Shown here: one piece after another, positions 17,043 to 28,300 of the stretch
Numbering within the stretch: the first letter of the stretch is position 1
Layout: every line of letters begins with the position of its first letter
NCBI GenBank assembly: GCA_016794365.1
Contig: JAEUKB010000079.1
Span: 124,001-188,000, forward strand
Direction of reading: 5' to 3'
Length of the DNA stretch: 64,000 nt
Origin: Myxococcales bacterium
Lineage (GTDB): Bacteria; Myxococcota_A; Polyangia; Palsa-1104; JAEUJZ01
Translations under genes and position numbers: made by a program
Notes under the pieces: model-generated
The model's input: the letters and a program-made list of their open reading frames with translations, nothing else
Databases searched by the model: none
Told to the model about the DNA's origin: nothing

Positions 17043-17687
17043 CTAGCGCATGTTCAGATAGAACACCGCACGAACGCGAGTGCCCTGCCCTGGCGCTGAC
17101 TGAACCGTGAACTCTTGCGCGATGTTTTTGACACCACGCAGACCCATTCCCAGGCCAGTCTTCGAGCGAAAGCCACCCGACAGAACCTTATCGATGTCAG
17201 GAATGCCGGGGCCGTTGTCGCGAGCCTCGATCGCAAGACCGATCTTGGCGTTTGTCACCACCGACAGTCGAATCTCGCCAACTTTTGCGTACATCACGAT
17301 GTTGCGCGCAAGCTCTGAGACGGCGGTTGCAACCTTGGTTCGTTCGACGGGACCGAAGCCCAGCTTCGCAGCCAGCGTAATCGCTGCCCGTCGCGCCAAG
17401 ACCAGCGAGGCCTCGTTATCGACGCGCATCTTATCGTCGCGTGGAACCAGTGACAGCACACCGCTCGTTGCCTGATCGAGCTTGGTCAAGATCGGCAGAA
17501 TGTTTTCTGTTCCTGCGAACAGCGAGATGTGGCGAACAATGCTCGCCGCCAGGTTTTCTATCTGCTCTCGATTTTGTAGCGAGAGAGACATGATTTCCTG
17601 ACGTAACCGCGGCGGAACGCTGACGTTGGCCTCTAGTGCGGCCACCAGCTTCGGCGGGATGTCCGAGTCGATCCTAGACCCCAGCAT
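17043..17687 (-). CDS. rsbT: RsbT-like Ser/Thr kinase (GHKL ATPase) with N-terminal extension
   Basis: A 214-residue anti-sigma-factor-type kinase. The ATP-binding GHKL fold is clear: N box with Glu125 and Asn129 (AVSELARNIVMYA), G1 box DNGPGI (157-162) and G2 box GLGMGL (178-183). RsbT is normally about 133 residues and phosphorylates RsbS and RsbR, then activates a downstream phosphatase. The first 75 or so residues here are extra: a helical region (LVAALEANV, REQIENLAASIVRHISLFAG) that could be an RsbR-like or dimerisation module. First gene of the rsbT-rsbS-rsbX unit; it diverges from comEC. Confidence 0.87.
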   Translation of the reverse strand: MLGSRIDSDIPPKLVAALEANVSVPPRLRQEIMSLSLQNREQIENLAASIVRHISLFAGTENILPILTKLDQATSGVLSLVPRDDKMRVDNEASLVLARRAAITLAAKLGFGPVERTKVATAVSELARNIVMYAKVGEIRLSVVTNAKIGLAIEARDNGPGIPDIDKVLSGGFRSKTGLGMGLRGVKNIAQEFTVQSAPGQGTRVRAVFYLNMR

Positions 17688-17771
17688 GCGTGTTTGGTCA
17701 GTGTATCACGCTCTTTCAATCGCAAGAATCATGGTTTTTACATCACGCTTTTTTAATCGCGCAACCACTTC

Positions 17772-20384
17772 ATGCGACAGCCGAAAACCGTCGCCATGCC
17801 AAAAGTCCTGCCGTTGTGCGCACTTAGCTATGGTCTATCGGTTTTGCTTGGAAGCTGGCTTGCGGTCTCATCAGCGCTGGCTGTGCGTCTGGTTGCGCTC
17901 ATGTGGATCGCGCTGGCGATCGCATGGTGGCAAGGCCGATCAAAGGGTGTGCTGATCCTACTGGGCTTCTGTGCGACGGGACTATGGGCCAGCGCGCAGC
18001 GTCCCGAGCCACCAAACCAAGCGAAGCTGCGATCCCTTCTGCACAGCGAACCGCGCGATGAGCCGCTGTGGATTTCCGCGCAAGTGCGCTTGCCAGCGTC
18101 GGCCACGTTCGCAGGCTTGCGCGTTCCGGTTGCGATCTTCGCAGTCCAGCGCAGCGATTCCGACGGCGGCTGTCTGGATCGAGCTTGGCCAGGCACGCTG
18201 TGGCTGCACGGCTCGCCGTCCCAGCACCCACTTCCTGGCGATCTGCTGCGCGTCAGAACGCACCTGCGCGTGACGGTAGAGTCACCCACCGAATCGCCAC
18301 ACCCAGCGCAGGACGATCCTCCGAGCGCTTCACCGATCGATCCATCGAGCGATTTGCCGATCGCTCCACCGAGCGATCTACCGAGCGATCCCGACAGCAG
18401 CGTGTTTGGATCGGCCAAGGCCAGCGCGATCGTCCTGTTTGAACCAAGCGCAGCGCAACCTTGCCAGCCGCAGCACAGCGATTCCTGGCTGCTCAGCATC
18501 CGTCGCTCGCTGGAACGTCTGCGCCTTCACTTTCGTCAGCAGATCGCCAGTGCCCCAGGATCACCGGAAGGCAAAGCCACGCTGATCGCGCTGTGCTTGG
18601 GCTATCGCGGAGAGCTTCTGACGCTCGATCGCAGTCGCCAGCAAGAAGGTCTACCGACGCTCTCTCTGCGATTTGTCGATGCTGGAGTGTCCCACATCTT
18701 GTCGGTGAGCGGGCTGCATCTGGCGCTGGTGGGCTGGCTGTGGTTTCGCGTGCTGTCTCGGCTGCTGTGCGGTCTGCCGTGGCTCGCACAACGGATGGCG
18801 ACACAGCGACTGGCTGCGCTGCTGGCCATGCCGGTGGTGGTCGCGTATACGCTGCTGACTGGATCGGAAGCTCCGACGGTGAGAGCGGCTTGCGTGCTGC
18901 TGCTCTGGCTGCTCGCGGTGGCTTGTGGTCGTCGCACAGATCTGGCCCACGGCCTGGCGCTCGCGGTGCTGTGGATGGGCTTGCCAACTCCAACCGGAGG
19001 CGCGCAGCGACTGCTTGAGCCAAGCTGGCTATTGTCCCTGGCTGCGACGCTCGGACTTGGCTATCTGCGTCCGCTGGATGTTCTGTGGCCCAGTCGCAGC
19101 GGGACCGAGCGGCACGCACGAAACCGGCTGCTCGTCGGGATGCGGAACATGCTCTCGGTAACACTCGGAGCGACGCTGGCGACCGCACCGCTGACCGCTT
19201 GGTGGTTTGGACGCTTTGTGGCGACAGGAATCTTGGCCAACTGCGTCGTCGTTCCAATCGGAGAGCTGCTGATCCTGCCGCTCTCTTTGCTCGGACTTGT
19301 CGTCGGATGGCCGCTGCCACTTCTTGGAACGCCGCTCGTCACGCTGTCGCTTCAGCTGACCGCGCTGTTTCTGTGGCTGACCGATCGCTTTGCCCAGCTT
19401 CCGCTTGCGTGGACCGTCCCAGCGCCACCGATCGCGTGGCTGCTGCTCTACTGCGTCGGGCTGACGCTGGCGATGCTTCGTCGCTCGCATGGCTACAGGC
19501 TCAGCTTGCTGGCTGTTGTGTTCTATCTGTTCGACTGGCAGCGACCGCACGATACGCTCCGGCTGAGCGCGCTTTCCGTCGGACAAGGTGATGGACTGCT
19601 GATCGAGCTTCCGACGCGAGCCGTGCTGGTCATTGATGCCGGTCCACGCAGCGAAGACGGCGTCGATGCCGGACTGTCCGTGATGGCTCCGACGCTGCGC
19701 AAGCGAGGCATTTCCCACATCGACTGGCTGCTCGTCACGCACGCGCATCCCGATCACAGCGGCGGCATCGAAGCGCTCCTGCGTGAGTTTTCCGTCGCAG
19801 AGCTGTGGCTGGAACCACTGCCCGCCCTTCCAACGGACGCCAGCCAGCATCACCGCAAAGAACGAGAAGCCGCCGAGCGCACGCTGGACCGTCTTCGTCA
19901 GCTTGCCGCACAAAAGAATACGCGCGTCGTGGCACCTCACTCGTTGTGGTCTGGTCCCGTCGAGCTATACACCTTGCCGTCCCCACATCCAGCGCTGGTT
20001 GGACTCAACGATGGCTCGGTGGTGACGCGACTTCGCTACGGTTCAAGCACGCTGCTGCTCACCGGAGACATCGAGTCCGCACGCGAACAGCAGCTTCTTT
20101 CTGGCCACGAAGCGCTGCGTGCCGACGTGTTGAAAGCGCCACATCACTGTAGCCGCACCAGTTCCAGCGAGCCGTTTGTCCAAGCCGTCGCGCCACGCCT
20201 GTTGATTTGCTCGGTCGGACGTCACAATCGCTTCGGTTTCCCGCACGCAGAGGTTGTCGCACGCTACAAAGCGCACGGTAGCCAGATCCTGCGCACCGAT
20301 CAGCTCGGCTCAGTTACCGTCGAGATCTCGCCTTCCGGTCGCCTCCGCGTGCTGCCAACCAACAAAGCGCGATTTTTCTTTTGA
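17772..20384 (+). CDS. comEC: ComEC/Rec2-type DNA internalisation protein
   Basis: An 870-residue inner-membrane protein for uptake of single-stranded DNA. The N part has two hydrophobic segments and a DUF4131/OB-like region. The competence domain has many membrane helices with VSHILSVSGLHLALVGW and GSEAPTVRAACVLLLW. The C-terminal metallo-beta-lactamase domain has LSVGQGDGLLIELP, then HAHPDH (VTHAHPDHSGG) and KAPHHCSRTSS. All hallmark motifs are present. An insert of Ser/Pro/Asp-rich repeats lies near residue 190. An in-frame ATG at 17796 is an alternative start. It suggests natural competence, though no other com gene is in the window. Confidence 0.93.
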   Translation: MRQPKTVAMPKVLPLCALSYGLSVLLGSWLAVSSALAVRLVALMWIALAIAWWQGRSKGVLILLGFCATGLWASAQRPEPPNQAKLRSLLHSEPRDEPLWISAQVRLPASATFAGLRVPVAIFAVQRSDSDGGCLDRAWPGTLWLHGSPSQHPLPGDLLRVRTHLRVTVESPTESPHPAQDDPPSASPIDPSSDLPIAPPSDLPSDPDSSVFGSAKASAIVLFEPSAAQPCQPQHSDSWLLSIRRSLERLRLHFRQQIASAPGSPEGKATLIALCLGYRGELLTLDRSRQQEGLPTLSLRFVDAGVSHILSVSGLHLALVGWLWFRVLSRLLCGLPWLAQRMATQRLAALLAMPVVVAYTLLTGSEAPTVRAACVLLLWLLAVACGRRTDLAHGLALAVLWMGLPTPTGGAQRLLEPSWLLSLAATLGLGYLRPLDVLWPSRSGTERHARNRLLVGMRNMLSVTLGATLATAPLTAWWFGRFVATGILANCVVVPIGELLILPLSLLGLVVGWPLPLLGTPLVTLSLQLTALFLWLTDRFAQLPLAWTVPAPPIAWLLLYCVGLTLAMLRRSHGYRLSLLAVVFYLFDWQRPHDTLRLSALSVGQGDGLLIELPTRAVLVIDAGPRSEDGVDAGLSVMAPTLRKRGISHIDWLLVTHAHPDHSGGIEALLREFSVAELWLEPLPALPTDASQHHRKEREAAERTLDRLRQLAAQKNTRVVAPHSLWSGPVELYTLPSPHPALVGLNDGSVVTRLRYGSSTLLLTGDIESAREQQLLSGHEALRADVLKAPHHCSRTSSSEPFVQAVAPRLLICSVGRHNRFGFPHAEVVARYKAHGSQILRTDQLGSVTVEISPSGRLRVLPTNKARFFF
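18332..18392 (+). repeat. Short tandem repeat coding a Pro/Ser/Asp linker in ComEC
   Basis: Imperfect 12-15 base units around CGAGCGAT recur four times (one with GATCGAT), encoding repeats of the type SDLPxxPPSDLPSDP. The insert expands the N-terminal loop and looks like slippage-driven growth. Confidence 0.6.
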
Positions 20385-20493
20385 TCCAGCGGACTTGCCC
20401 GTGATAGATCTTCGGCTCTCGTTTGGCTGACCCCGCATGTGGGGCAGAACCCGACTAAAATCCGGTCTACCTTAACTCTCTGGCAAAACGACC

Positions 20494-20682
20494 ATGGCAA
20501 ATCGTTGCGATCTATGTGACAAGGGCCGCCTCGTCGGCAACAAGGTCAGTCACTCGAACATCAAGACCAAGATGGTGCAGCGTCCCAACCTACAGCGTGT
20601 TCACGCGAAGGTGGGCGGTGTGACCCGTCGAATCCGAGTCTGCACTCGCTGTATCCGCAGCGGTGCCGTCGAAAAGGCTTAA
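20494..20682 (+). CDS. rpmB: 50S ribosomal protein bL28
   Basis: A 62-residue ribosomal protein with the bL28 signature NRCDLCDKGRLVGNKVSHS, then RPNLQRV and a second CTRCIRSG. Two CxxC pairs (residues near 5/8 and 51/54) form the zinc-binding C+ version. It sits in the 23S rRNA-rich part of the large subunit. It is followed by tRNA-Val. Confidence 0.97.
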   Translation: MANRCDLCDKGRLVGNKVSHSNIKTKMVQRPNLQRVHAKVGGVTRRIRVCTRCIRSGAVEKA

Positions 20683-20767
20683 AAGCCAGCCTAGCGTGCA
20701 GATTTTCTTTGCCTTCGCACAGAGTCTGCACTAGGTTTTCCAACCGTTCGCTTTGGCGAACACTTTC

Positions 20768-20839
20768 GGGCGTTTAACTCAGCGGTAGAGTGCAATCCTC
20801 ACACGGTTGAAGCCACTGGTTCAAGTCCAGTAACGCCCA
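20768..20839 (+). tRNA. tRNA-Val (anticodon CAC)
   Basis: A 72-base cloverleaf: acceptor stem 20768-20774 with 20832-20838 (GGGCGTT/AACGCCC, perfect), D arm, anticodon stem CAATC/GGTTG with loop CTCACAC (anticodon CAC, reads GUG), and T arm ACTGG TTCAAGT CCAGT. The variable loop has 5 bases. The 3' CCA is not encoded. Confidence 0.95.
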
Positions 20840-20846
20840 CAAATAG

Positions 20847-20877
20847 AAGCCAGCTAGCATCCCTAGCTGGCTTTTTT
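20847..20877 (+). terminator. Rho-independent terminator after tRNA-Val
   Basis: Stem of 11 bases, 20847-20857 (AAGCCAGCTAG) with 20863-20873, loop CATCC, then TTTT to 20877. Confidence 0.88.
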
Positions 20878-20950
20878 ATTGCCCAAACAGCGCATTCGCC
20901 TAAATTCTGAAGACAGCGTCACAGCCTCGGACCCTTGATACAATGCGGTC

Positions 20951-21589
20951 ATGATGGAGTGGCTGATGTTCCCAGGCGAGTTCACAGCGGAGCTTCCGCG
21001 ACGACTCGGCAAGGTCTGGAAAGGCTCGGCGCTGTGCTCGGTGCTGCGACTCGCCAAAGCGAATGTGGTGACCGTCGTCGAGCCGCTCGATGTGCGCGCC
21101 GTGCGCTCACCAAACTGGCCCGATGTGCTGTCGGACTGGAGCGACATCCACGAAGAGTCGCTGTTTCCTTCGCCGCTGCTGCCCGTCGCTGGAGAAGTGC
21201 TGTCAGAGTCAGGACCGGACGTGCTGTGTCTGTTTGCCGATCCCAGCCAGCCCGAGCGCGTCCGTGGCGGCATCGCGTTTTACGAACGCGGCGCACTGCG
21301 CGAGCTGGAACAAGTCGGTCGAGCCGCCGTGGCCTGGCAAAAAGGTCAGCCGCTCGGTCGCCCGCGCGTCACCGACTTTCGCTCGCAGCTCTTTTCGTTT
21401 GGGAAAAAGATGGCAGATACACGACGCGACGCCGATCTGTTCCAGCGAGCCGACGCAGCCCGAGCCATCACCGCTGAGATGGTGGTCGCACGCGCGCTCC
21501 TGAAAGTGCTGGATATTGATCCGCCGTCGCTGCCCGACTTGGCACAAGCGCTCGAACGAAGTGGCCGCGCCAAGCTGACGATGCAGTAG
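20951..21589 (+). CDS. Protein of unknown function
   Basis: A 212-residue soluble protein without signal peptide or membrane segment. It is mixed alpha/beta: an N-terminal region with strands (NVVTVVEPLDVRAV, PDVLCLFAD) and a helical C terminus (ADAARAITAEMVVARALLKVL). I recognise no domain. Two adjacent ATGs (20951, 20954) make the start uncertain by one residue. It stands alone after the tRNA terminator and converges with the small lipoprotein gene. Confidence 0.65.
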   Translation: MMEWLMFPGEFTAELPRRLGKVWKGSALCSVLRLAKANVVTVVEPLDVRAVRSPNWPDVLSDWSDIHEESLFPSPLLPVAGEVLSESGPDVLCLFADPSQPERVRGGIAFYERGALRELEQVGRAAVAWQKGQPLGRPRVTDFRSQLFSFGKKMADTRRDADLFQRADAARAITAEMVVARALLKVLDIDPPSLPDLAQALERSGRAKLTMQ

Positions 21590-21616
21590 CTACCGCTTCA
21601 TTCCACCGGACACGGC

Positions 21617-21856
21617 TTACTGATCGGTGCTGCTCAGATCCGCAGGCTTGTTCATGTCCACCACAGTGGTCGAGCTTCCTGGTGCCTTACAGAAGCCGCC
21701 CTGCGCGCGCGTGTTACCGGCCAGCTCGCAGTACAGACCTTCGCTACAGTCATCGTCGAGCTGACAGCGCTCACCCTCACCTTGCTTACACGAAGCCGTC
21801 ACGGTCAAAAACAACAGCGCGAAAAAGACTCCGCAGCGACGCAGCTTGGTCATCAT
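21617..21856 (-). CDS. Small Cys-rich lipoprotein
   Basis: A 79-residue protein with a lipoprotein signal (hydrophobic FFALLFLTVTA, then SC at about residue 23). The mature part has the pattern GERCQLDDDCSEGLYCEL and GFCKAP, typical of Dickkopf-like N-terminal Cys motifs seen in many small Myxococcota lipoproteins. The tail is Ser/Thr/Asp-rich. The function is unknown; probably anchored in the outer membrane. Confidence 0.7.
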   Translation of the reverse strand: MMTKLRRCGVFFALLFLTVTASCKQGEGERCQLDDDCSEGLYCELAGNTRAQGGFCKAPGSSTTVVDMNKPADLSSTDQ

Positions 21857-21998
21857 CCTAGGTTCTCTCTATGAGGCGATGGTTCCGCCGGTCGTCGGGA
21901 CAGATACCCTACCGGCAAGAGCCGTGTACATAGCACGAGCCTTGGCTTGTGTCGCACCCGTTTTCGTACCCTGGCGAGCCTTGGGTTAGCATGTGGCC

Positions 21999-22226
21999 AT
22001 GAATCGCTTGGTGTGGCTCCTCGGAGCCATTGCGTTTGCCTACTTTGCCGTCACAGTTCCGCTCGGAAAACGCACGCTGTGGGGACACATGGTGCGGATC
22101 GCCAAGACGCCGGAAGCACAGGATCTCGCCGACGGAGCGAAAGAGACCGCCCGTGATGTCGCGCGCAAAGCCCAAAAAGAGATCGACGATCAGCGACGGG
22201 AAAAGCCAGCCACGCAGAGCGAATAG
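21999..22226 (+). CDS. Small protein with one N-terminal membrane helix
   Basis: A 75-residue protein: one transmembrane helix (LVWLLGAIAFAYFAVTV, residues 4-20), then a highly charged helix (AQDLADGAKETARDVARKAQ, then KEIDDQRRE). A GTG at 21993, two codons earlier, is an alternative start. The charged helix resembles a short amphipathic or coiled-coil segment. No family recognised; it converges with the giant TPR gene. Confidence 0.55.
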   Translation: MNRLVWLLGAIAFAYFAVTVPLGKRTLWGHMVRIAKTPEAQDLADGAKETARDVARKAQKEIDDQRREKPATQSE

Positions 22227-22343
22227 CGCAGGCTGCGACCACGCGACATGTCGATTCTTGCGCGCACTGCGATCGAAGGATGGAAGCGAGGATCGCAGCG
22301 GACCGAGCCAGCGCCGCTGCGGTTTGTGTGACGAGATGAAGCG

Positions 22344-25300
22344 TTACGACTGACGGACGCGACCCATGGCGAGCAGCAGACCGGCGTGGTTCGGATCAAG
22401 CTCCAGACCGCGCTCGTACATACCGATGGCCTTCGGACCTTCGCCGAGCTTTTCGTGGATCTCGCCGAGGTGCTGATAGACATCGGCTCGCGTCACGCCC
22501 GAGTTCGGATCGAGGTTTTGCAGCAGCATCGAGCGATAGATTCGACGCGCTTTTTCCCAGTCCGACTGGTGCATGTACAGCCGACCGAGCGCAATCAGCG
22601 TCGGCAAGTGACCCGCATCAATGCTGTAGGCCGCGTTGTACTGCTCCAGCGCCTTCGCCAGCTCGCCTTCCTTTTCCGCAATCGAAGCCAGACGGAAGTG
22701 AATGCGCGCCAGATCCTTGCTGCGACGACCCTTGGCGGTGCGCTCGACGAGCGTCTTGTACAGCGGCAGCGCTTCCTTGGTGCGACCGGCGTTGTAGTAG
22801 ATCTCGGCGAGCGGCTCGACGACCTGGATATCGTCTGGAGCCAGCTTGTACGCGCGCTGAAGCACCGGCAGAGCACCCTCGGGCGACTTCAGCTCGTTTA
22901 CGTACAGTCGGCCCAGCTCGATGAGCAGCTCTTTTTGCTTGGCCACGTCGAGCGACTGCATCCGCTCCGCCCGAATTTCCAGCAGCGACGCCACGCGACG
23001 GAAGTCACCACGCGCACGAGCCTGCTTTTCCAGCGCTTCCGCGACTTCGACGTTGGTCGGATCGGCTTGGAGCGCCCGCTCGTAGTACGGCTCAGCGGCG
23101 GCTTCGCCCTGACGCTCAGCTTCCATTCGACCGAGCCGATAGTAAAGCTCTGCCATTTCCGCCGAGGTCTTGGCCAGTCGCACCGCTTTTTCGAGCGTCG
23201 CCTTGCAGCGCGCCCAGTCATGCTGCGACTCGTAGATCCGCGCCAGCGACATCAGCGCGCGGACATGGTTTGGATCGAGCTCCAGCACGCGCTCAAGCAG
23301 CTTCTTGGCCTGCTCGGGAGCCTGCACTTTGCCTTCCCAGATCTCCGCAGCGCGCAGCAGCAGCGAGATTTCCTCGTCGAGCTTGTTCAGCTTGTGCGAG
23401 GCATCAGCGTGACGAACCAGCACGTCCACCAGCTCGTACCACTTTTCACCCGCTTCGAGCAGCCGCTCCAAGTCCGCCTGCGCGTCGGGATCGCCCGGCT
23501 GAAGCTCCAGAACCTGCTGAAGGTGCGACACCGCATCGTCCACAGAGTCGAGCTTTTCGAGCGAGATCTGCGCCAGCTTGCGCAGCACCGCGATCTTGTC
23601 CTTCGTCGAGGGAACCGCCTTGAAGCGACGACCGAGGACTTCCTGCACTTGCGTCCAGTCTTCGCGACGAGCGTACAGCGACTCCAGCGCCGACAGCGCC
23701 TTGAGCGAGCCCGGCTGAATCTGAAGCAGCTCACGATAGACCTCGATCGCCTGCGCCGACTGATCCAGCTCTTCCGACAGCAGATCCGCGATCCGCGCCA
23801 GGATGTTGGCCTTGGCGTTGCCCGACAGAAGCCGCGACTGCGCCGTCAGAACCGACACCAGCTCCTCGAAGCGACGGCCTCGGTGATAAAGCTCTGCCAG
23901 CGACGACAGTGCTTTGCCATCCGTTTCATCCAGCTCGAGAATCTTCTTCCACGCTTCGACCGCCTTAAACTCGTCGGCCAGTGGTCCTTGATACAGCGCC
24001 GCAGCCTCGGTCAGAAGCACTTTGCGCGACGCAATGTTGTCTTCCAGACCCGCACGACGCAGCAGCATCTCGGCCAGCAGCGTCGAATCGCCACGCTGAC
24101 GATAGATTCGCTCCAGCGCCGCCAGGGCTTCGTGGTTGTCGCCTTCCAGATCGAGCACCGTCTGATAGCGCGTCTCGGCTCGCTGATCGTCGGACAGACG
24201 TTCCCAGATTCGCGCCGCACGCAGCCCAAGCGAGCGCTGCATCTCGGCAGCCATCCGACGACCACTGTCGCTCGACTTCATGCCAAACGTCACGCGATCG
24301 AGCACTTCTTCCAGCTTGAACGCCGCGTCGCTGTCACGACCGCAGCCTCGGGCCAGACGCTCCATCTCATCGGTCAGCCGCGTATCGTCGGGCATCTCGA
24401 TGAACGCCCGCGCCACCGCGTCGAAGGCTCGCGACGCATCGCTCAGCTCTTTTTCCGCCAGGTTGGCAATCCGCTCGAGCAGCGCCGCACGCTCTGGCTT
24501 GCCTTGCGTCACACCGACGCGAACTTCCAAAAGCTCGACGAGCTTGCCAAAGTCGCGCTCTTGCTCCGCCAGCGGCTCCAGCAGATCCAGGGCCGCCACC
24601 GCATGCGCCGGAGAGTTGATGAGACGCTCCACCGCCGCCCGTGCTGCTGCGTGCTGTGGATGACGCTCCAGCGACTTGCGGAACGCTTGCAGCGCACCGT
24701 CGAGGTCATAGAGCGATCCCGTCTTTAGCTCACCGAGTCGATACAGAAACTCTGCCTGTTCCGTCGGAGCATCCGCCACTTCCGCTTCCCGCTCGAGCAC
24801 TTCCGACAGCTCAGAGAGCGCGCCACTCTTGGTGAGCAGCCGATCGAGAGCCGTCAGCGCTTCCATTTCATCGCCGGGCAGCTCTCGCACGCGACGATAG
24901 CGCTCAATCGCTTTGCTTTCGTCGGACAGGTGCGTTTCGTACAGGCCCGCCAGCTTCAGCGCAAACACCCGCTGAACCTGGGGATCGCTCGCCGTTTCCA
25001 GTCGCTGCTCGAAGATCTGCGCCAGCTCGCCGTATTCACCACCGAGCCGCGCCAGACGCTCCAGCTCCTGCACAGCCTGCTCGTCGGAGCCATCCTCTGA
25101 CAGGATGCGACCCCACGTCGCAAACGCGCTGACTGCGTCGGACAGACCATTTTCCTGAAGCTCTGCGATCTGCGACAGGATGCGACGACGCTCGCTCGGA
25201 TCCGCAGCCGACGACAGCGACAGCTCCAAAAGCTCGATGAGCGGCTTCCACTCACTGTGCTTGCGATACAAAGGCTCCAGCACCGCCGCAGCCTGAGCGC

Positions 25301-28300
25301 GCGTCTCGGGCGACTGAACCAGCCGCTCCAGCGCCAGCTTGGCTTCTGCCTGCGTCGCCAGCACCGCCGCCTGCGCTCGCTTGCCCGACGGCTCGAAGGT
25401 CAGGATCTGCTCGTAGCGACGAATCGCCGCGTCGGATTCCTGAATCTTTTCTTCCGTCACCCGCGCCGCTTGCAGCCACAGGCTCAGACGCTCACCGACC
25501 TGATCGCTCGACTCTTTGAGCGACGCCAGCTTGTCGAGGATCTCCAGGTGATCCGCCCACTGGCTTTCCTTTTCGTACAGACGACCGAGGGCAACCAGCG
25601 CTTCGGTATCGCTCGGATTGCTCTCGAGCGCGCTCTTGTACGCACCCATCGCCTCGAACGAATCGCCGAGCTTTTCTTCGTACACCCGAGCCATCGCAAA
25701 GCGCAGATCGCGACGAACCGTGTCGCTGTCCGATTGCTCGATCTGCTGACCGTAGACCCAGGTTAGATCCCGCCACGCATCGCGACCTTCGTACAGCCGA
25801 CCGAGCGCAACCAGCGCGTTTCCGTCGTGATCATCGAGCGACAGCACCTGACGCCACGTCGCAATCGCTTTTTCCGGCGCGCCCAGCACTTTTTCATGCA
25901 GATCCGCCGCCAGATACAGCAGTCGCTTTTGCTCTTTTCCGTCGCTGACCAGCGTGAAGCGCTTTTCCAGCACCATCACCAGCTCGCTCGATCGTGCTTC
26001 CGCCGACAGCAGTCGTTCCAGGTTCTGCCACGCGCTGTCGTCTTCGTCGTGAACGCTCGTCACCTTGCGCCACGCATCGATCGCTTGGCTTCGATCCCCA
26101 AGCTGCTCGTCGTACATCCGCGCAATGCGAGCCCACACTCGAGCGACCAGCTCGAAGTCATACGAACCTTCGACGGCCTTTTCCAAGATCGAAACGAGCT
26201 GCGCAAAGCCCGAGGTCAGCCCAGCCAGACGGCACAGCTCCTCGAACAGCGGCTGCTCACGCGCTTCGCCTTCGCCCGCTTCTTCCAGCCACGCTCGCGA
26301 CAGCGCTTGGAACGCCGACTGCGGAGCCTGACCGCGCGACTCTTCAATCGTTGCAATCTCGCGCAGGATCTCGACGCGACGCAGCTTGTCTTCGACGAAC
26401 AGAAGCTGAACTTCCAGAAGCTGCGACAGCTTCTGCCACGCATCCTGACGACGATAGATCGGATCCAGGATCCGCGCCGTGCGATAACGCAGCGCTTCTC
26501 TCTCTGGCAGCGACGACAGAAGACGCTCCAGCGCCGTCAGTGCAGGCTCGGACTGCTCGTCTTTGCCCAGCACTTCTTCGTACGAATCGATCGCCTTCGG
26601 CAGCTCGTCGAGCTTTTCTTCATACAAGCCCGCAAGACGCAGCTTCAGCTCGCTCCACTTGCCAAGCTCCGCCGCGCCGCCACGCTCCGCACGCTCGATG
26701 CGACGGATGAGCAGCTCTGCCAGGTCTTGATAGCGCCCAAGCGTCGTGTACAGCCGATCGAGCGCCAGCGTCGCTTCCTCGTCTTCGCTGTCCAGATCCA
26801 GGATCTCGCGGAACGTCTCGATCGCTGCCGTCGGATCATCGAGTCGCTGTTCTTGCAGCGCCGACACCTTGAACAGCAGCGACTTTTTGCGATCCAGATC
26901 CAGCGTGTCGCGCACCGCGTCGCGATAGACCGAATACAGATCGTTCCAGCGCTCCGCCCGCGTCAGCATCGCTTCGAGCGGATGGAACGCGGCCATGTCT
27001 TCGGTATTTACGACGAGCAGCCGACGGTAGCACTCCTGCGCCTTCGACACCTGCGTAAGCCGCTGATCGTAGATATCCGCCGCCGTACGCAGCACATCGA
27101 TCGTCGCTGGCTCACTGTCCGCCGTCTGTTCATCGAGATAGCGCTGATACAGCTCCGCCAGACCTTGCCACGCCGACAGAACCCCCGCGAGCCGTGCCAG
27201 CTGATCGCGCGTCCAACCGTCGCCCGGCTGAAGCACAAACACCTTGCCGTACCACGCAAACGCTTGGCTTAGATCCGAGACTTTGTCCTCGTAAAGTGCC
27301 GCGATTGCCTTGGTAAACTCGATCCGCTTTTCACTGTCGTCAGCGGCGTACAGATGGATCTCGTGCGTACGAATCAGCTTCGCCCACGCACCGCGCGACT
27401 CGTAGATCGGCTTGAGCACCCACGCTGCCGTCACACGCTGATCCGCATCGTCGAGGAATCGCTCCAGCGCACCGATGGACGGCTCATGTTCCGCATCGAC
27501 GGTGAGCGCCAGACGATAGTTTTCGACCGCACGCTCGGGACTCTGTAGCTCTTCCTCGAACAGCACACCGAGCCGATAGCGCAGATCCACCACCTCGGAA
27601 TCCGAGCCCGCGTACTTGAGCCGACGCTCCAGCAGATCCGCCAGATCCGCCCAGCGCAGGCTGTTTTTGTACAGCCGCTCGAGCGAAGTCGCCGACTCCG
27701 CATCCGCCGGGAAGAGCGCAAGCACTTGCTCCAGCAGCGCGATCGCTTCACCCGGACGAGCCAGCTCACGCTCACACAGATCCGCCGCCAGGATCAGATA
27801 CTGACGACGCTGACCGTCATCGCGACGATCCTCTCGCTGCGCCAGCGTGGCCCGTCGCGCATAGATCTCCAGCAGCGACTCCAGCTCGCGACCTTCGGCG
27901 TAGATCTTTTCCAGCGCCTCGAGCGCCACCAAGTGATCGCTCACGTTGTCGAGCACGCGACGGTAATAGTCACGCGACACCTCGCGATCGCCGAGCGCAT
28001 ACGCTTCCTTCGCAATCTGTAGCAGCACCCGCTCTTGCACCCGCGTATCGAGGATTTGATCCGCGACCTCGCGATACAGCTCGATCAGATCGCGCTGCGC
28101 TTTGTGCGCTTCGACGTGTGCTTCGACCAGCTCCAGCAGTTCCGGCAGCTCTGTCTCGGCCACCGCCAGACGAACCGCTCGCGCCAGTGCTTCGAGTGCG
28201 CCACGCGGATCTCCGAGCGTAATCCGCAGCTCAGCCACCTTGCGCAGACGCACGATTCGCTCGTGAACATCAGCCAGGTATGTCGCAAACAGCTCGCTCA

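Noticed and set aside
22386-24728. A 780-codon open frame on the plus strand inside the giant TPR gene
   Set aside because: Its residues are the Arg/Gln/Leu/His-rich mirror expected opposite a GC-rich repeat gene, and many similar frames occur across the whole TPR region. The minus-strand TPR frame is clearly the coding one.
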